Source: Lachnospiraceae bacterium (lineage in GTDB: Bacteria > Bacillota > Clostridia > Lachnospirales > Lachnospiraceae). Taken from it: a DNA stretch of 64,000 nt. Shown one piece after another: positions 23,904 to 31,320 of this stretch. The stretch covers positions 1-64,000 of the forward strand of contig JAFZDQ010000033.1 in NCBI GenBank assembly GCA_017561085.1, read 5' to 3'. The translations under genes and the position numbers were made by a program. Position 1 is the first letter of the stretch, and each line of letters opens with the position of its first letter. Below the pieces are notes generated by a model that saw nothing but the letters and a program-made list of their open reading frames with translations, searched no databases and was not told the origin of the DNA.

Positions 23904-24317
23904 ATGAGCACACAGACATTGCAAAAAACAAACGGAAAAAGTAACATTATTTTTTTCCGCCTGGAAGCCAACGAAATCCACAACGTTTTACTGGATATCG
24001 GTATGAAACCCAACTTAAACGGCTTTATCTACATCGCCTATTCCCTGGAACTGATCCGGGAAAATCCGGAATTATTGCAACATATCACCAAGGGCTTATA
24101 TATTGATCTTGCCAAATATTTCCGCACAACACCCTCCAGTGTGGAACGTGCCATGAGACATGCCGTTACCGTAACATGGCTTAGGGGTGAGCGCTCCATT
24201 CTTCAGCAGATTTTCGGTCCCCTTGCCGATAACGAAGCCTATATTCCGTCAAATACGGTATTCCTTGCAGGATTACACCATTATCTGAATCCTTATGATT
24301 GCGGCCAGGCAAGCTGA
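23904..24317 (+). CDS. Stand-alone Spo0A C-terminal (DNA-binding) domain protein
   Basis: Residues 22-115 of this 137-aa protein closely follow the Spo0A effector domain: VLLDIGMKPNLNGFIYIAYS, LQHITKGLYIDLAKYF and TTPSSVERAMRHAVTVTW, the last being the recognition-helix region. There is no receiver domain, no phosphorylation site and no membrane segment, so activity cannot be controlled by the usual phosphorelay through this chain. AAAGGAGG precedes the ATG. It is divergent from an XRE-type repressor. It could compete at 0A boxes or act as an independent regulator; both are inference. Confidence 0.9.
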   Translation: MSTQTLQKTNGKSNIIFFRLEANEIHNVLLDIGMKPNLNGFIYIAYSLELIRENPELLQHITKGLYIDLAKYFRTTPSSVERAMRHAVTVTWLRGERSILQQIFGPLADNEAYIPSNTVFLAGLHHYLNPYDCGQAS

Positions 24318-24341
24318 GCATTCCGTTTCATAAGCAAAAAC

Positions 24342-24371
24342 AAAAGCAGGAAGATTACGCTTCCTGCTTTT
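24342..24371. terminator. Bidirectional terminator
   Basis: A ~12-bp stem (AAAAGCAGGAAG / CTTCCTGCTTTT) lies between the convergent Spo0A_C-like and SEC-C genes and has T tracts on both sides. Confidence 0.85.
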
Positions 24372-24385
24372 CGTTATGTGAATTC

Positions 24386-24889
24386 TTAGTTCTTACCACA
24401 GCACTTTTTATACTTTTTTCCGGAGCCGCAAGGGCAGGGGTCGTTGGGATATACCTTTTCAGGCTTCACAACGGTTGTGGATGATTTCTGTTCTTTATAT
24501 AATGCTTTTCTGGTTTCTTCATCAAAAATAGGTTCCCACTGGGGCAGTTCATATAACCAGTCTGCTCCGGCAGCTACCATGTTCTTGTAAAGAAGCTCTT
24601 TTTCAAATGCAAGGCTTACTTCAGTATCCTCTTCCATTTCTTCGATGGGGTTTGCCACCTTCAAGCTGTCATTGATACCATCCAAAAATCCGGTCATCAT
24701 CATGATGTCCACGTCATACTTTTCAGCCAATTCCTTTACGGTACCCTTTACTTCCACGTCGGGATTGCTTAACAGGTCTTCATAAATTTCCTTTTCCTGC
24801 TGGAAATAGGATGTCCAGAATCTCTGTAAATCTCCCTTGTTTGCTGTTTCTGAATAGGCCATGTCACGCCACTTTTTCAGTAATGCCAT
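24386..24889 (-). CDS. SEC-C zinc-motif protein
   Basis: The 167-aa cytoplasmic protein ends with [20 protein letters not shown], the SEC-C metal-binding motif also found at the end of SecA (CxCx7-8CC). The rest is a helical acidic domain with a [20 protein letters not shown] segment that I cannot place. I chose ATG 24889, 8 bases after AGGAGG; an ATG at 24913 overlaps the upstream region and lacks a site. The role is unknown; links to protein export or quality control are speculative. Confidence 0.88.
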   Translation of the reverse strand: MALLKKWRDMAYSETANKGDLQRFWTSYFQQEKEIYEDLLSNPDVEVKGTVKELAEKYDVDIMMMTGFLDGINDSLKVANPIEEMEEDTEVSLAFEKELLYKNMVAAGADWLYELPQWEPIFDEETRKALYKEQKSSTTVVKPEKVYPNDPCPCGSGKKYKKCCGKN

Positions 24890-25039
24890 ACTCTTATCCT
24901 CCTTATCCGCCATGCAGATATTATTCTTATGTTTGATAAAATATAAATGTTTTTCAACACTATTTGTTATTATATATTACTTTACCTGAAAAGTAAATTT
25001 TTTTTGAAAAAACTATCCGGAAATGTATATTCAGTATTT

Positions 25040-25924
25040 CTACAAAGTAAAATCCGCAAAAAAATCCGCCTTCTTCCCTTCTTCTGATTTTTCCCGCAAA
25101 AGATATCCCCGCAGTTCCGCAGAAGCATTCTTCATATTTTCCAAAAGAAGTCCTTCCAGATCACTGTCAAGAGCTCCGCTTTCCTTTAAAATCTGCAAAT
25201 AGCGGATATTCTCCGTATAAGGGGAATCTTCCTCGCAAAACAAATCATACACCGCCGTATGGATTTTTCCTTCTTCTTTCGAAGGAACCGCAGCCCTTAC
25301 ATAGGCATACAGTTTTTCCTGATTTTCATCTGTCAAATGCATCGGATACAAAAGTCTAAGCAGTATCAATGCTGCCTTGATTCTTCTTTTTTTCCGCAAA
25401 AAGACAGGCATCTGGTCATCAATATCCTCTACCTTAAACCATCCGAAAAATACCGGGTCAAAGCCGGTTTCATCAGGCGCCTCCAAATACCGAAAAAGTG
25501 CCCTGTCGTAATCCTTCATCCAGTCTTTGTGCGTCTTTTCCTCTCCTGCTTCATGGGGACGCAAAAGTTCCTCCTGTTGCAAATCCCTGACGGATGCCGC
25601 CAAAAAGAACGGAAGCCCGGGGTTTCCGGTATTATCTCCCTGCACCAAAATCTGTGCAAGGCGGCCGCAATTAAGGAACACCTTTTTCCCAAAAACAATT
25701 TCCCTTTTAGGGAGCACCAATACCTCCAAATTTTGCATATGTGCAAAAGCCCAGTCACCAATTTCGGCAACTGAGCCTGCTATCTCTAATTTTTGAATTG
25801 TTTTGCAGCTTAAAAAAGCCTTGGCCGCAATCCCGGTATAAGCTTCCTTATCTTCAGAAAGTGCTACAGTAACTTCTGTTTCATCTCCCCGGTAATGCGT
25901 AAAAACAGTTCCGTCCACGCGCAT
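25040..25924 (-). CDS. Protein with short BspA-type leucine-rich repeats
   Basis: The 294-aa protein has two or three BspA/LRR_5-like repeats in residues 28-95 (AAKAFLSCKTIQKLEIAGSVAEIGDWAF, ...FAHMQNLEVLVLP). A non-repeat helical domain of ~190 residues follows. No signal peptide is seen, so it is probably cytoplasmic, unlike the secreted BspA proteins. It starts 8 bases after the ArsR-type gene and may share the metal operon transcript, although nothing in it suggests metal binding. Confidence 0.78.
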   Translation of the reverse strand: MRVDGTVFTHYRGDETEVTVALSEDKEAYTGIAAKAFLSCKTIQKLEIAGSVAEIGDWAFAHMQNLEVLVLPKREIVFGKKVFLNCGRLAQILVQGDNTGNPGLPFFLAASVRDLQQEELLRPHEAGEEKTHKDWMKDYDRALFRYLEAPDETGFDPVFFGWFKVEDIDDQMPVFLRKKRRIKAALILLRLLYPMHLTDENQEKLYAYVRAAVPSKEEGKIHTAVYDLFCEEDSPYTENIRYLQILKESGALDSDLEGLLLENMKNASAELRGYLLREKSEEGKKADFFADFTL

Positions 25925-25932
25925 TTCATCCT

Positions 25933-26295
25933 TTAATCTTCTTCGATATGCTCCCTGCCCATGGCAATAATCGTGCGCACATGGTCATCTGCCAGGGAAT
26001 AAAAAATGGATTTTCCTTCCCTGCGGTTCTTTACCAGTTTGTTCTGCTTGAGTATCTTCAGCTGATGGGAAATGGCTGACTGGGTCATATTCAGCGCCTG
26101 CGCCAAGTCACATACACAAACCTCCGCTTCAAACAAAACAAACAAAATACGGATTCTGGTGGAATCTCCAAAAACCTTGAAAAGTTCTGCCAAATCATAC
26201 AGTTCCGTTTCATCCGGCATGGTTTCTTCCACAATCTTTAACAAATCCTCATGCACTTCGATATTTTCACAGCATTCACTTACTTCTCTATGCAT
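25933..26295 (-). CDS. ArsR/SmtB-family metal-responsive repressor
   Basis: The 120-aa protein has the winged-helix core (LAELFKVFGDSTRIRILFVL, then AQALNMTQSAISHQLKILK). EVCVCDLA carries the two cysteines of the alpha3 metal site found in CadC/ArsR-type sensors. More cysteines lie near the N-terminus (SECCENI), as in CadC. It should repress the metal operon until Cd, Zn or Pb binds. I chose ATG 26295 with AAGGAG upstream over ATG 26331. It is co-directional with and 55 bases after the P-type ATPase. Confidence 0.92.
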   Translation of the reverse strand: MHREVSECCENIEVHEDLLKIVEETMPDETELYDLAELFKVFGDSTRIRILFVLFEAEVCVCDLAQALNMTQSAISHQLKILKQNKLVKNRREGKSIFYSLADDHVRTIIAMGREHIEED

Positions 26296-26350
26296 CTGTT
26301 TCTCCTTCCTTGCAGAATTTCTTTTACACAAGAATCATTATATCACAGTT

Positions 26351-28219
26351 TTAAACATTTTTCACATATAATGCGCGGATTGCATTTAAGACTGCCAAAA
26401 CCATAACTCCCACATCCGCAAAAATAGCAAGCCACATATTGGCAATCCCCAGCGCTCCGAGAATCAGGCAGATTCCTTTCACTCCCAGCGCAAAATAAAT
26501 ATTCTGATACACTATACCCATACACTTACGGGCAATCCGTACGGATTTGGCTATTTTCTTAGGGTCATCATCCATCAGCACCACATCAGCTGCTTCTATG
26601 GCAGCGTCGCTTCCCAGGGCGCCCATGGCAATTCCGATATCCGAAAGGGACAAAACAGGTGCATCATTGATACCGTCTCCCACAAAAGCCAGTTTCTCCC
26701 CGGCGCTTTTGGAGGAAAGGATTTCTTCCACCTTACCAAACTTATCTTCCGGCAACAGTCCGCCGAATACCTTGGTAATTCCAAGCTGATTCGCCACCTG
26801 CTTTGCCACGGCACTATCATCACCGGTAAGCATAACACATTCCTTAATTCCGATGCGGCGCAGGTCTTTCACTGCATCCGCTGCCCCCGGTTTCATTTGG
26901 TCCGCTATGACCAAATAACCTGCATACACTCCACCAACAGCAACATGCACGACGGTAGCCGGTAATTCACAGCTTGCAGGCAAAAGTCCTGCTTCTGTCA
27001 TTAATTTTTCATTTCCTACCAAAACCGGAATATCATTTACCAGCGCCGATACGCCCTTTCCGGGAATTTCACGGACAGTACCGATGGATTTCTCATCACA
27101 GGGCTTTCCGTAGGCTGCCTTAATGCTGCTTGCAATGGGATGCTTTGAATAACACTCCGCCATCGCCGCAAAAAAGATTAGTTCCTCCTCATTTTCTGCC
27201 GCAGAATAGGTCTGCACTACCTCAAAACTTCCCTTGGTCATGGTTCCTGTTTTATCCAAAACCACAATCCCTGTTTTGGCAAGTGTTTCCATATAGTTAG
27301 AGCCCTTTATCAGGATTCCTTCCCTTCCGGCGCCTCCGATTCCCGCAAAAAAGGTAAGGGGAATACTGATGACAAGCGCACAGGGACAACTGATTACCAA
27401 AAAGGTAAGAGCCCGGTAAATCCACATGGTAAAGCCTGCTTCACGCTGCAGTATCATCAGATTCATAAGCGGCGGTAAAACCGCCAGCAGAACGGCACAG
27501 ATACAAACGGCAGGGGTATAATATTTGGCAAATTTAGAGATAAAATTTTCAGACCGGGATTTCCTTGAGGTTGCATTTTCTACCAGCTCCAAAATACGGG
27601 AAACTGTAGATTCTTCAAACATCTTTGTGGTCCGGATTTTTAATAGACCGTTCATGTTGATGCATCCGCTAAGCACTTCATCTCCTACCGTTACATCCTT
27701 CGGCGCACTCTCTCCTGTCAGTGCGGCGGTATTCAGTCCGGCTTCTCCTTCTATAACGATTCCGTCAATGGGAACCTTCTCCCCCGGCATAACCACAATA
27801 ATATCGCCGGTATTTACTTCATCCGGGTCTTTTTTCTCTATTCCCTCCGGTGTCTCTACATTCGCATAGTCCGGTCTTAAATCCATCAGACTGCTGATAC
27901 TCTTACGGCTCCTGGAAATGGCATAGCTTTGAAACAACTCACCAATCTGATAAAACAGCATAACTGCCACACCTTCCACATATTCGCCTAAAATAATGGC
28001 ACCTACAGTAGCTATGGCCATTAAGAAATTTTCGTCAAACACCTGCTTTTTACAAATTCCCTTTAGGGCCTTTTTCAAAATATCATGGCCGATTACCAAA
28101 TAAGGAATCATAAACAACAAAAATCTAAGCACGCCCTTAAGGGGAAGAATTGACAATAAAGTCATAAGTACTGCTGCAACAATAATGCGCACCAGTACCT
28201 TTTTTTGTTTCTTATTCAT
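26351..28219 (-). CDS. P1B-type heavy-metal ATPase (Zn/Cd/Pb type)
   Basis: The 622-aa membrane pump has the A-domain TGESAP, the membrane CPCALV metal motif, the phosphorylation site DKTGTMT, the HP motif (SKHPIASS) and the hinge GDGINDAPVL. In the last membrane helices an N-x7-K pattern (NIYFALGVK) and ADVG match the P1B-2 subgroup, which exports Zn, Cd or Pb. Unlike most CadA/ZntA proteins it has no N-terminal HMA domain; a separate HMA protein is encoded just upstream. AGGAG precedes the ATG. The ArsR-type repressor follows. Confidence 0.94.
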   Translation of the reverse strand: MNKKQKKVLVRIIVAAVLMTLLSILPLKGVLRFLLFMIPYLVIGHDILKKALKGICKKQVFDENFLMAIATVGAIILGEYVEGVAVMLFYQIGELFQSYAISRSRKSISSLMDLRPDYANVETPEGIEKKDPDEVNTGDIIVVMPGEKVPIDGIVIEGEAGLNTAALTGESAPKDVTVGDEVLSGCINMNGLLKIRTTKMFEESTVSRILELVENATSRKSRSENFISKFAKYYTPAVCICAVLLAVLPPLMNLMILQREAGFTMWIYRALTFLVISCPCALVISIPLTFFAGIGGAGREGILIKGSNYMETLAKTGIVVLDKTGTMTKGSFEVVQTYSAAENEEELIFFAAMAECYSKHPIASSIKAAYGKPCDEKSIGTVREIPGKGVSALVNDIPVLVGNEKLMTEAGLLPASCELPATVVHVAVGGVYAGYLVIADQMKPGAADAVKDLRRIGIKECVMLTGDDSAVAKQVANQLGITKVFGGLLPEDKFGKVEEILSSKSAGEKLAFVGDGINDAPVLSLSDIGIAMGALGSDAAIEAADVVLMDDDPKKIAKSVRIARKCMGIVYQNIYFALGVKGICLILGALGIANMWLAIFADVGVMVLAVLNAIRALYVKNV

Positions 28220-28241
28220 ATGTTCTCCTCACTTACCGTCA

Positions 28242-28270
28242 GCATATGTCGATATATGTCTGCATATGTC
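28242..28270. repeat. Three tandem ATATGTC repeats between the HMA and ATPase genes
   Basis: GCATATGTC, GATATATGTC and TGCATATGTC follow one another in the 67-base gap. The CATATG core is shared with the half-sites of the palindromic operator at 28531-28554, so this may be a second binding region for the ArsR-type repressor. Confidence 0.6.
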
Positions 28271-28286
28271 AGTATACAGCTGCCGG

Positions 28287-28505
28287 TTAAAAATAAATCT
28301 CACAATCATCTTCCACAACTTTACAATTTTTGAGAACTTCCTTCATAACCGTTTCCGGCAAGGCACCTTCTTCAAACTCCACACTCATTTTTAATGCCAT
28401 AAAGTTCACTACCGCATCCTTCACACCTGCTGTTTTCTTCGCTGCCTCTTCCATCTTGTTGGCACAGTTTGCACAATCTACTTCTATTTTATATGTTTTT
28501 TTCAT
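28287..28505 (-). CDS. Free heavy-metal-associated (HMA) domain protein
   Basis: The 72-aa protein is a single ferredoxin-like HMA domain with the CxxC metal site in VDCANCANKME and a C-terminal DDCEIYF adding a cysteine. The domain normally sits at the N-terminus of Zn/Cd ATPases; here it is its own gene directly before an ATPase that lacks it. It should deliver metal to the pump in the cytoplasm. AAAGGAG precedes the ATG. Transcription starts at the promoter 28563-28590. Confidence 0.93.
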   Translation of the reverse strand: MKKTYKIEVDCANCANKMEEAAKKTAGVKDAVVNFMALKMSVEFEEGALPETVMKEVLKNCKVVEDDCEIYF

Positions 28506-28530
28506 ACTGGTTACACTCCTTTTATACTTT

Positions 28531-28554
28531 ACATATGATTATTTGTTCATATGT
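28531..28554. promoter_or_regulatory. Palindromic operator of the metal operon
   Basis: ACATATGA and TCATATGT form perfect 8-bp arms around an 8-base spacer. This resembles known ArsR/SmtB operators and lies just downstream of the -10 box of the HMA-ATPase-ArsR operon. Confidence 0.8.
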
Positions 28555-28562
28555 TTGTTTTA

Positions 28563-28590
28563 ATTGTATCACGTCCGGCAAATTTGTCAA
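28563..28590 (-). promoter_or_regulatory. Promoter of the HMA-ATPase-ArsR operon
   Basis: On the minus strand a perfect TTGACA (28590-28585), a 16-base spacer and TACAAT (28568-28563) precede the palindromic operator. Confidence 0.78.
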
Positions 28591-28608
28591 CCAATTATTG
28601 CAAATACT

Positions 28609-28636
28609 TTGCGTTTTTTCTTTTTTGTGCTATACT
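28609..28636 (+). promoter_or_regulatory. Promoter of the DtxR-like gene
   Basis: TTGCGT at 28609-28614, a 16-base spacer and TATACT at 28631-28636 lie about 48 bases before the start codon. Confidence 0.65.
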
Positions 28637-28683
28637 TTATCCTAATACAAGAGGTAACTTGCTTGGTAATGAGGGGTATTTAT

Positions 28684-29049
28684 ATGAATATGAATGAATC
28701 ATCCGAAAATTATCTGGAAACCATATTAGTGCTTAGTAAAACCAAACCGGCAGTCCGCGCTGTAGATATCGCCGAGGAACTGGGATTTAAAAAGTCCAGC
28801 GTCAGCGTTGCCATGAAGAATCTGCGTGAAAAAGAACACATCTGCGTCAGCAAAGAAGGCTTCATCACCTTAACCCCTTCCGGACAGGAAATTGCCGAAA
28901 TGATTTATGAGCGTCACGAACTGCTTACCCACTGGCTTGTGAAACTGGGCGTCAGCAAAGAAATTGCTGCGGAAGATGCCTGCCGTATCGAGCATGTGCT
29001 TAGCAGCGAAAGCTTTAATGCCATCAAAAATTATATTGAATCTAATTAA
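28684..29049 (+). CDS. DtxR/MntR-family metal-dependent regulator
   Basis: The 121-aa protein has the DtxR winged helix (ENYLETILVLSKTKPAVRAVDIAEELG, then KSSVSVAMKNL) followed by the dimerisation segment with metal-ligand positions (ERHELLTHWL, ...CRIEHVLS). There is no C-terminal SH3-like domain, as in MntR-type short members. It should bind Mn or Fe and repress uptake genes, but the target is not visible here. ATG 28684 has GAGGGG 8 bases upstream. It is divergent from the metal-efflux operon. Confidence 0.9.
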   Translation: MNMNESSENYLETILVLSKTKPAVRAVDIAEELGFKKSSVSVAMKNLREKEHICVSKEGFITLTPSGQEIAEMIYERHELLTHWLVKLGVSKEIAAEDACRIEHVLSSESFNAIKNYIESN

Positions 29050-29065
29050 AATGAAATCGGTAAAA

Positions 29066-29100
29066 AATAAATTCCCGCACCTGCGTGCGGGAATCTTTGT
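29066..29100. terminator. Bidirectional terminator
   Basis: A 10-bp stem (ATTCCCGCAC / GTGCGGGAAT) with a CTGC loop lies between the convergent DtxR-like and GGDEF-EAL genes. T-rich tracts flank it, the stronger one on the minus side. Confidence 0.8.
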
Positions 29101-29113
29101 TTTCTTTCATTCT

Positions 29114-30790
29114 TTATTTGTTCAAAAACTGTCTTACAAAATCAGCATAATTGCAAGGTTTTCCATAATAATATCCCTGAATATAATCCGGTTCTATCTC
29201 GCTAATCTTATCCAGTTCATTCCGCGTCTCAATGCCCTCAACACACAATTTCATATCAATGCTGTGGGACATTTCAACCATATGCTTAAGCAGATTGTAC
29301 TCATACGGATTATTAAGCGCCTTCACCGTAAAGGAACGGTCAATCTTGATCGTATCGGGACTTAATTGGTAAAGGTAATGGAAATTGGAATATCCTGTTC
29401 CGAAATCGTCCAGTGCAAGAGGAATGCCGTTTGCCTGTAATCCGTTACAAAAATCGATGAAGTTTGCATTGGTTTCCAAAAAACCGCTTTCCGTAAGTTC
29501 AACCAAAACACTGCCCCGCTTGAGGCCATATTTCTCCATTCCTTCTTTGATAACATTCACAACATTACTCTTTAATACCTGTATGTAAGATAAATTAACT
29601 GAAACCTTAAACTCCGGTAATGTTTGCTGAATTTCACCGCAAGCCTCCATGGCACGGTCAAGTACCCATTTTCCTACCGGAATAATCAGGCCGCTTTCTT
29701 CCAAAAGGGGAATAAATTTAAACGGCAAAATCGGTCCCGTTTCAGGCGACTTAAAACGCAGCAGTGCTTCTGCCCCGTAAACAGTCCCTTGCCTGCGGTC
29801 TATCACCGGCTGGAAATAGGTTTCAAAACCGACAAAACCATTGTTTACGGACTGTCTGAGTATCTGAATCAATTTCCGCTCTTCAACGAATTTTTGGTAA
29901 TCCTCACGCTTGTAAATATAATAAACATTCTTTCCGCCATTTTTTGCCTGACTTAAGGCAAATTCAGACAGTTTCATAATATTTTCAAAGCTGCGGTTCT
30001 GCACCTCCTCCAAATCCAGAATACCGCCGGAAACCGTATAAAATACTTCATATCCGATGGCTGCAATGAATGTATCTATCTTCCTGCGGATTTCCCGGTA
30101 AAGCAATTTAGCCTCCTTCACGGTTCCCGTAAAATCGCTTAAGATAAACTCATCTCCCACGATTCTGTAAACCGTGAGACTCTTACCGGTTGCCGCAGCA
30201 GCCGTGACGATACAATCCGCAGTATTTTTCAAAATCATATCGCCATAATTCATACCCTTATTTTCATTAATTTCTTTGAAATTATCAATTCCTACTCTCA
30301 ATATGTAACCGGAAAGTCTCTCTTGGCCCTGTTCTGCCAGTGTCTGCTGGAAGCTGGATTCGCCTAAGAGTCCGCTTACGTTATCGGCCTTTTGTTTCTT
30401 ACCGATTTCATTGATACAACCGATTAAATACTCCGGTTCACCGTCTTCTCCCAAAAGAACCCTTCCTCTGCAATTTATCCAGATTGGTTGTCCTTTCCTA
30501 TCCAGCCACCTGTACTGCATATTGTGGAATTCCTTTTCCTTACGGGCAATCTGCATAATCTCTTCATGCATCTTAAGCCGGTCCTCTATATAAGTAAATT
30601 TCATCAACTCTTCCGCTGCATTTTTAAACTCAGTACCCGGAATATTAAAACGCTCCACTGCACCTTCGGAAATCGAATAAATATCATTCCGGATATCCAT
30701 CATATAAAGATGGTCATCCATGCACGGTTCTAATAACTTAATGATACTTCGGTATTCATCACCGAAAATTTGTCCCCATTTTTTTAACAT
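29114..30790 (-). CDS. PAS-GGDEF-EAL protein, probable c-di-GMP phosphodiesterase
   Basis: The 558-aa soluble protein has a PAS-like sensor (about residues 25-130, with YRWLDRKGQPIWINCRG). A GGDEF domain follows in which the signature reads VGDEF, so cyclase activity is doubtful. The EAL domain starts near residue 325 and keeps its key motifs: EALLRF, NLSY, ELTES, DDFGTGYSN, KIDRSF, EGIET and QGYYYGKP. It should hydrolyse c-di-GMP. It has its own promoter at 30858-30886 and is probably monocistronic. Confidence 0.93.
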   Translation of the reverse strand: MLKKWGQIFGDEYRSIIKLLEPCMDDHLYMMDIRNDIYSISEGAVERFNIPGTEFKNAAEELMKFTYIEDRLKMHEEIMQIARKEKEFHNMQYRWLDRKGQPIWINCRGRVLLGEDGEPEYLIGCINEIGKKQKADNVSGLLGESSFQQTLAEQGQERLSGYILRVGIDNFKEINENKGMNYGDMILKNTADCIVTAAAATGKSLTVYRIVGDEFILSDFTGTVKEAKLLYREIRRKIDTFIAAIGYEVFYTVSGGILDLEEVQNRSFENIMKLSEFALSQAKNGGKNVYYIYKREDYQKFVEERKLIQILRQSVNNGFVGFETYFQPVIDRRQGTVYGAEALLRFKSPETGPILPFKFIPLLEESGLIIPVGKWVLDRAMEACGEIQQTLPEFKVSVNLSYIQVLKSNVVNVIKEGMEKYGLKRGSVLVELTESGFLETNANFIDFCNGLQANGIPLALDDFGTGYSNFHYLYQLSPDTIKIDRSFTVKALNNPYEYNLLKHMVEMSHSIDMKLCVEGIETRNELDKISEIEPDYIQGYYYGKPCNYADFVRQFLNK

Positions 30791-30857
30791 ACTAATCCCT
30801 CTTAGTTTTTCCCGTTATGTCAACCCTTATTTCTGAAAATAATACTACACTGTTTCA

Positions 30858-30886
30858 ATTTTAACACAATTCACTCATTGGTGCAA
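30858..30886 (-). promoter_or_regulatory. Promoter of the GGDEF-EAL gene
   Basis: On the minus strand TTGCAC (30886-30881), a 17-base spacer and TAAAAT (30863-30858). Confidence 0.7.
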
Positions 30887-30921
30887 CTATTGTATTGAAA
30901 CTAAATTATCGTCAAAACAAA

Positions 30922-30950
30922 TTGAAAATACGCTTTTCTTGTTATATAAT
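30922..30950 (+). promoter_or_regulatory. Promoter of the 86-aa membrane protein gene
   Basis: TTGAAA at 30922-30927, a 17-base spacer and a perfect TATAAT at 30945-30950. Confidence 0.78.
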
Positions 30951-30982
30951 TGGTTCATACTTATCAAAAGGAGTCTGATTCT

Positions 30983-31243
30983 ATGAAGAAAAAAGCCAAA
31001 CAGATTGCCGCATTATCCTGTGTGATTTTGCTGGTTCTTTTATATGTTGCCACTTTGATTGTTTCTCTGCTGGATTTCCCCGGCTCCGAGAAATTATTTG
31101 CAGCCTGCCTTCTTGCTACCGTAGGACTTCCCATCCTGCTGTGGATTTATATATGGGCCATCGGCATTTGGATTGACCGTAAAAAATCTGCCGAAGAAGC
31201 TGCAGAAGCGTCAGCAGATGATGTCACAGAAGAAACTGAATAA
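30983..31243 (+). CDS. Small two-helix membrane protein
   Basis: The 86-aa protein has two membrane helices (IAALSCVILLVLLYVATLIVSL and LFAACLLATVGLPILLWIYIW) and a highly acidic cytoplasmic tail (EEAAEASADD...EETE). I do not recognise a function. ATG 30983 follows AAGGAG by 9 bases; an earlier in-frame ATG at 30950 lies inside the -10 box and cannot be used. It stands alone with its own promoter and terminator. Confidence 0.8.
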   Translation: MKKKAKQIAALSCVILLVLLYVATLIVSLLDFPGSEKLFAACLLATVGLPILLWIYIWAIGIWIDRKKSAEEAAEASADDVTEETE

Positions 31244-31279
31244 TTATTTTTCATCCAATCAAATAAGCCAAACCATAAC

Positions 31280-31312
31280 AATGCCCGGTATTTCTACCGG
31301 GCATTTCTTTGT
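31280..31312 (+). terminator. Terminator
   Basis: A perfect 11-bp stem (AATGCCCGGTA / TACCGGGCATT) with a TTTC loop is followed by TCTTTGTTTTTT. It may also serve purL from the other strand. Confidence 0.85.
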
Positions 31313-31320
31313 TTTTTATT

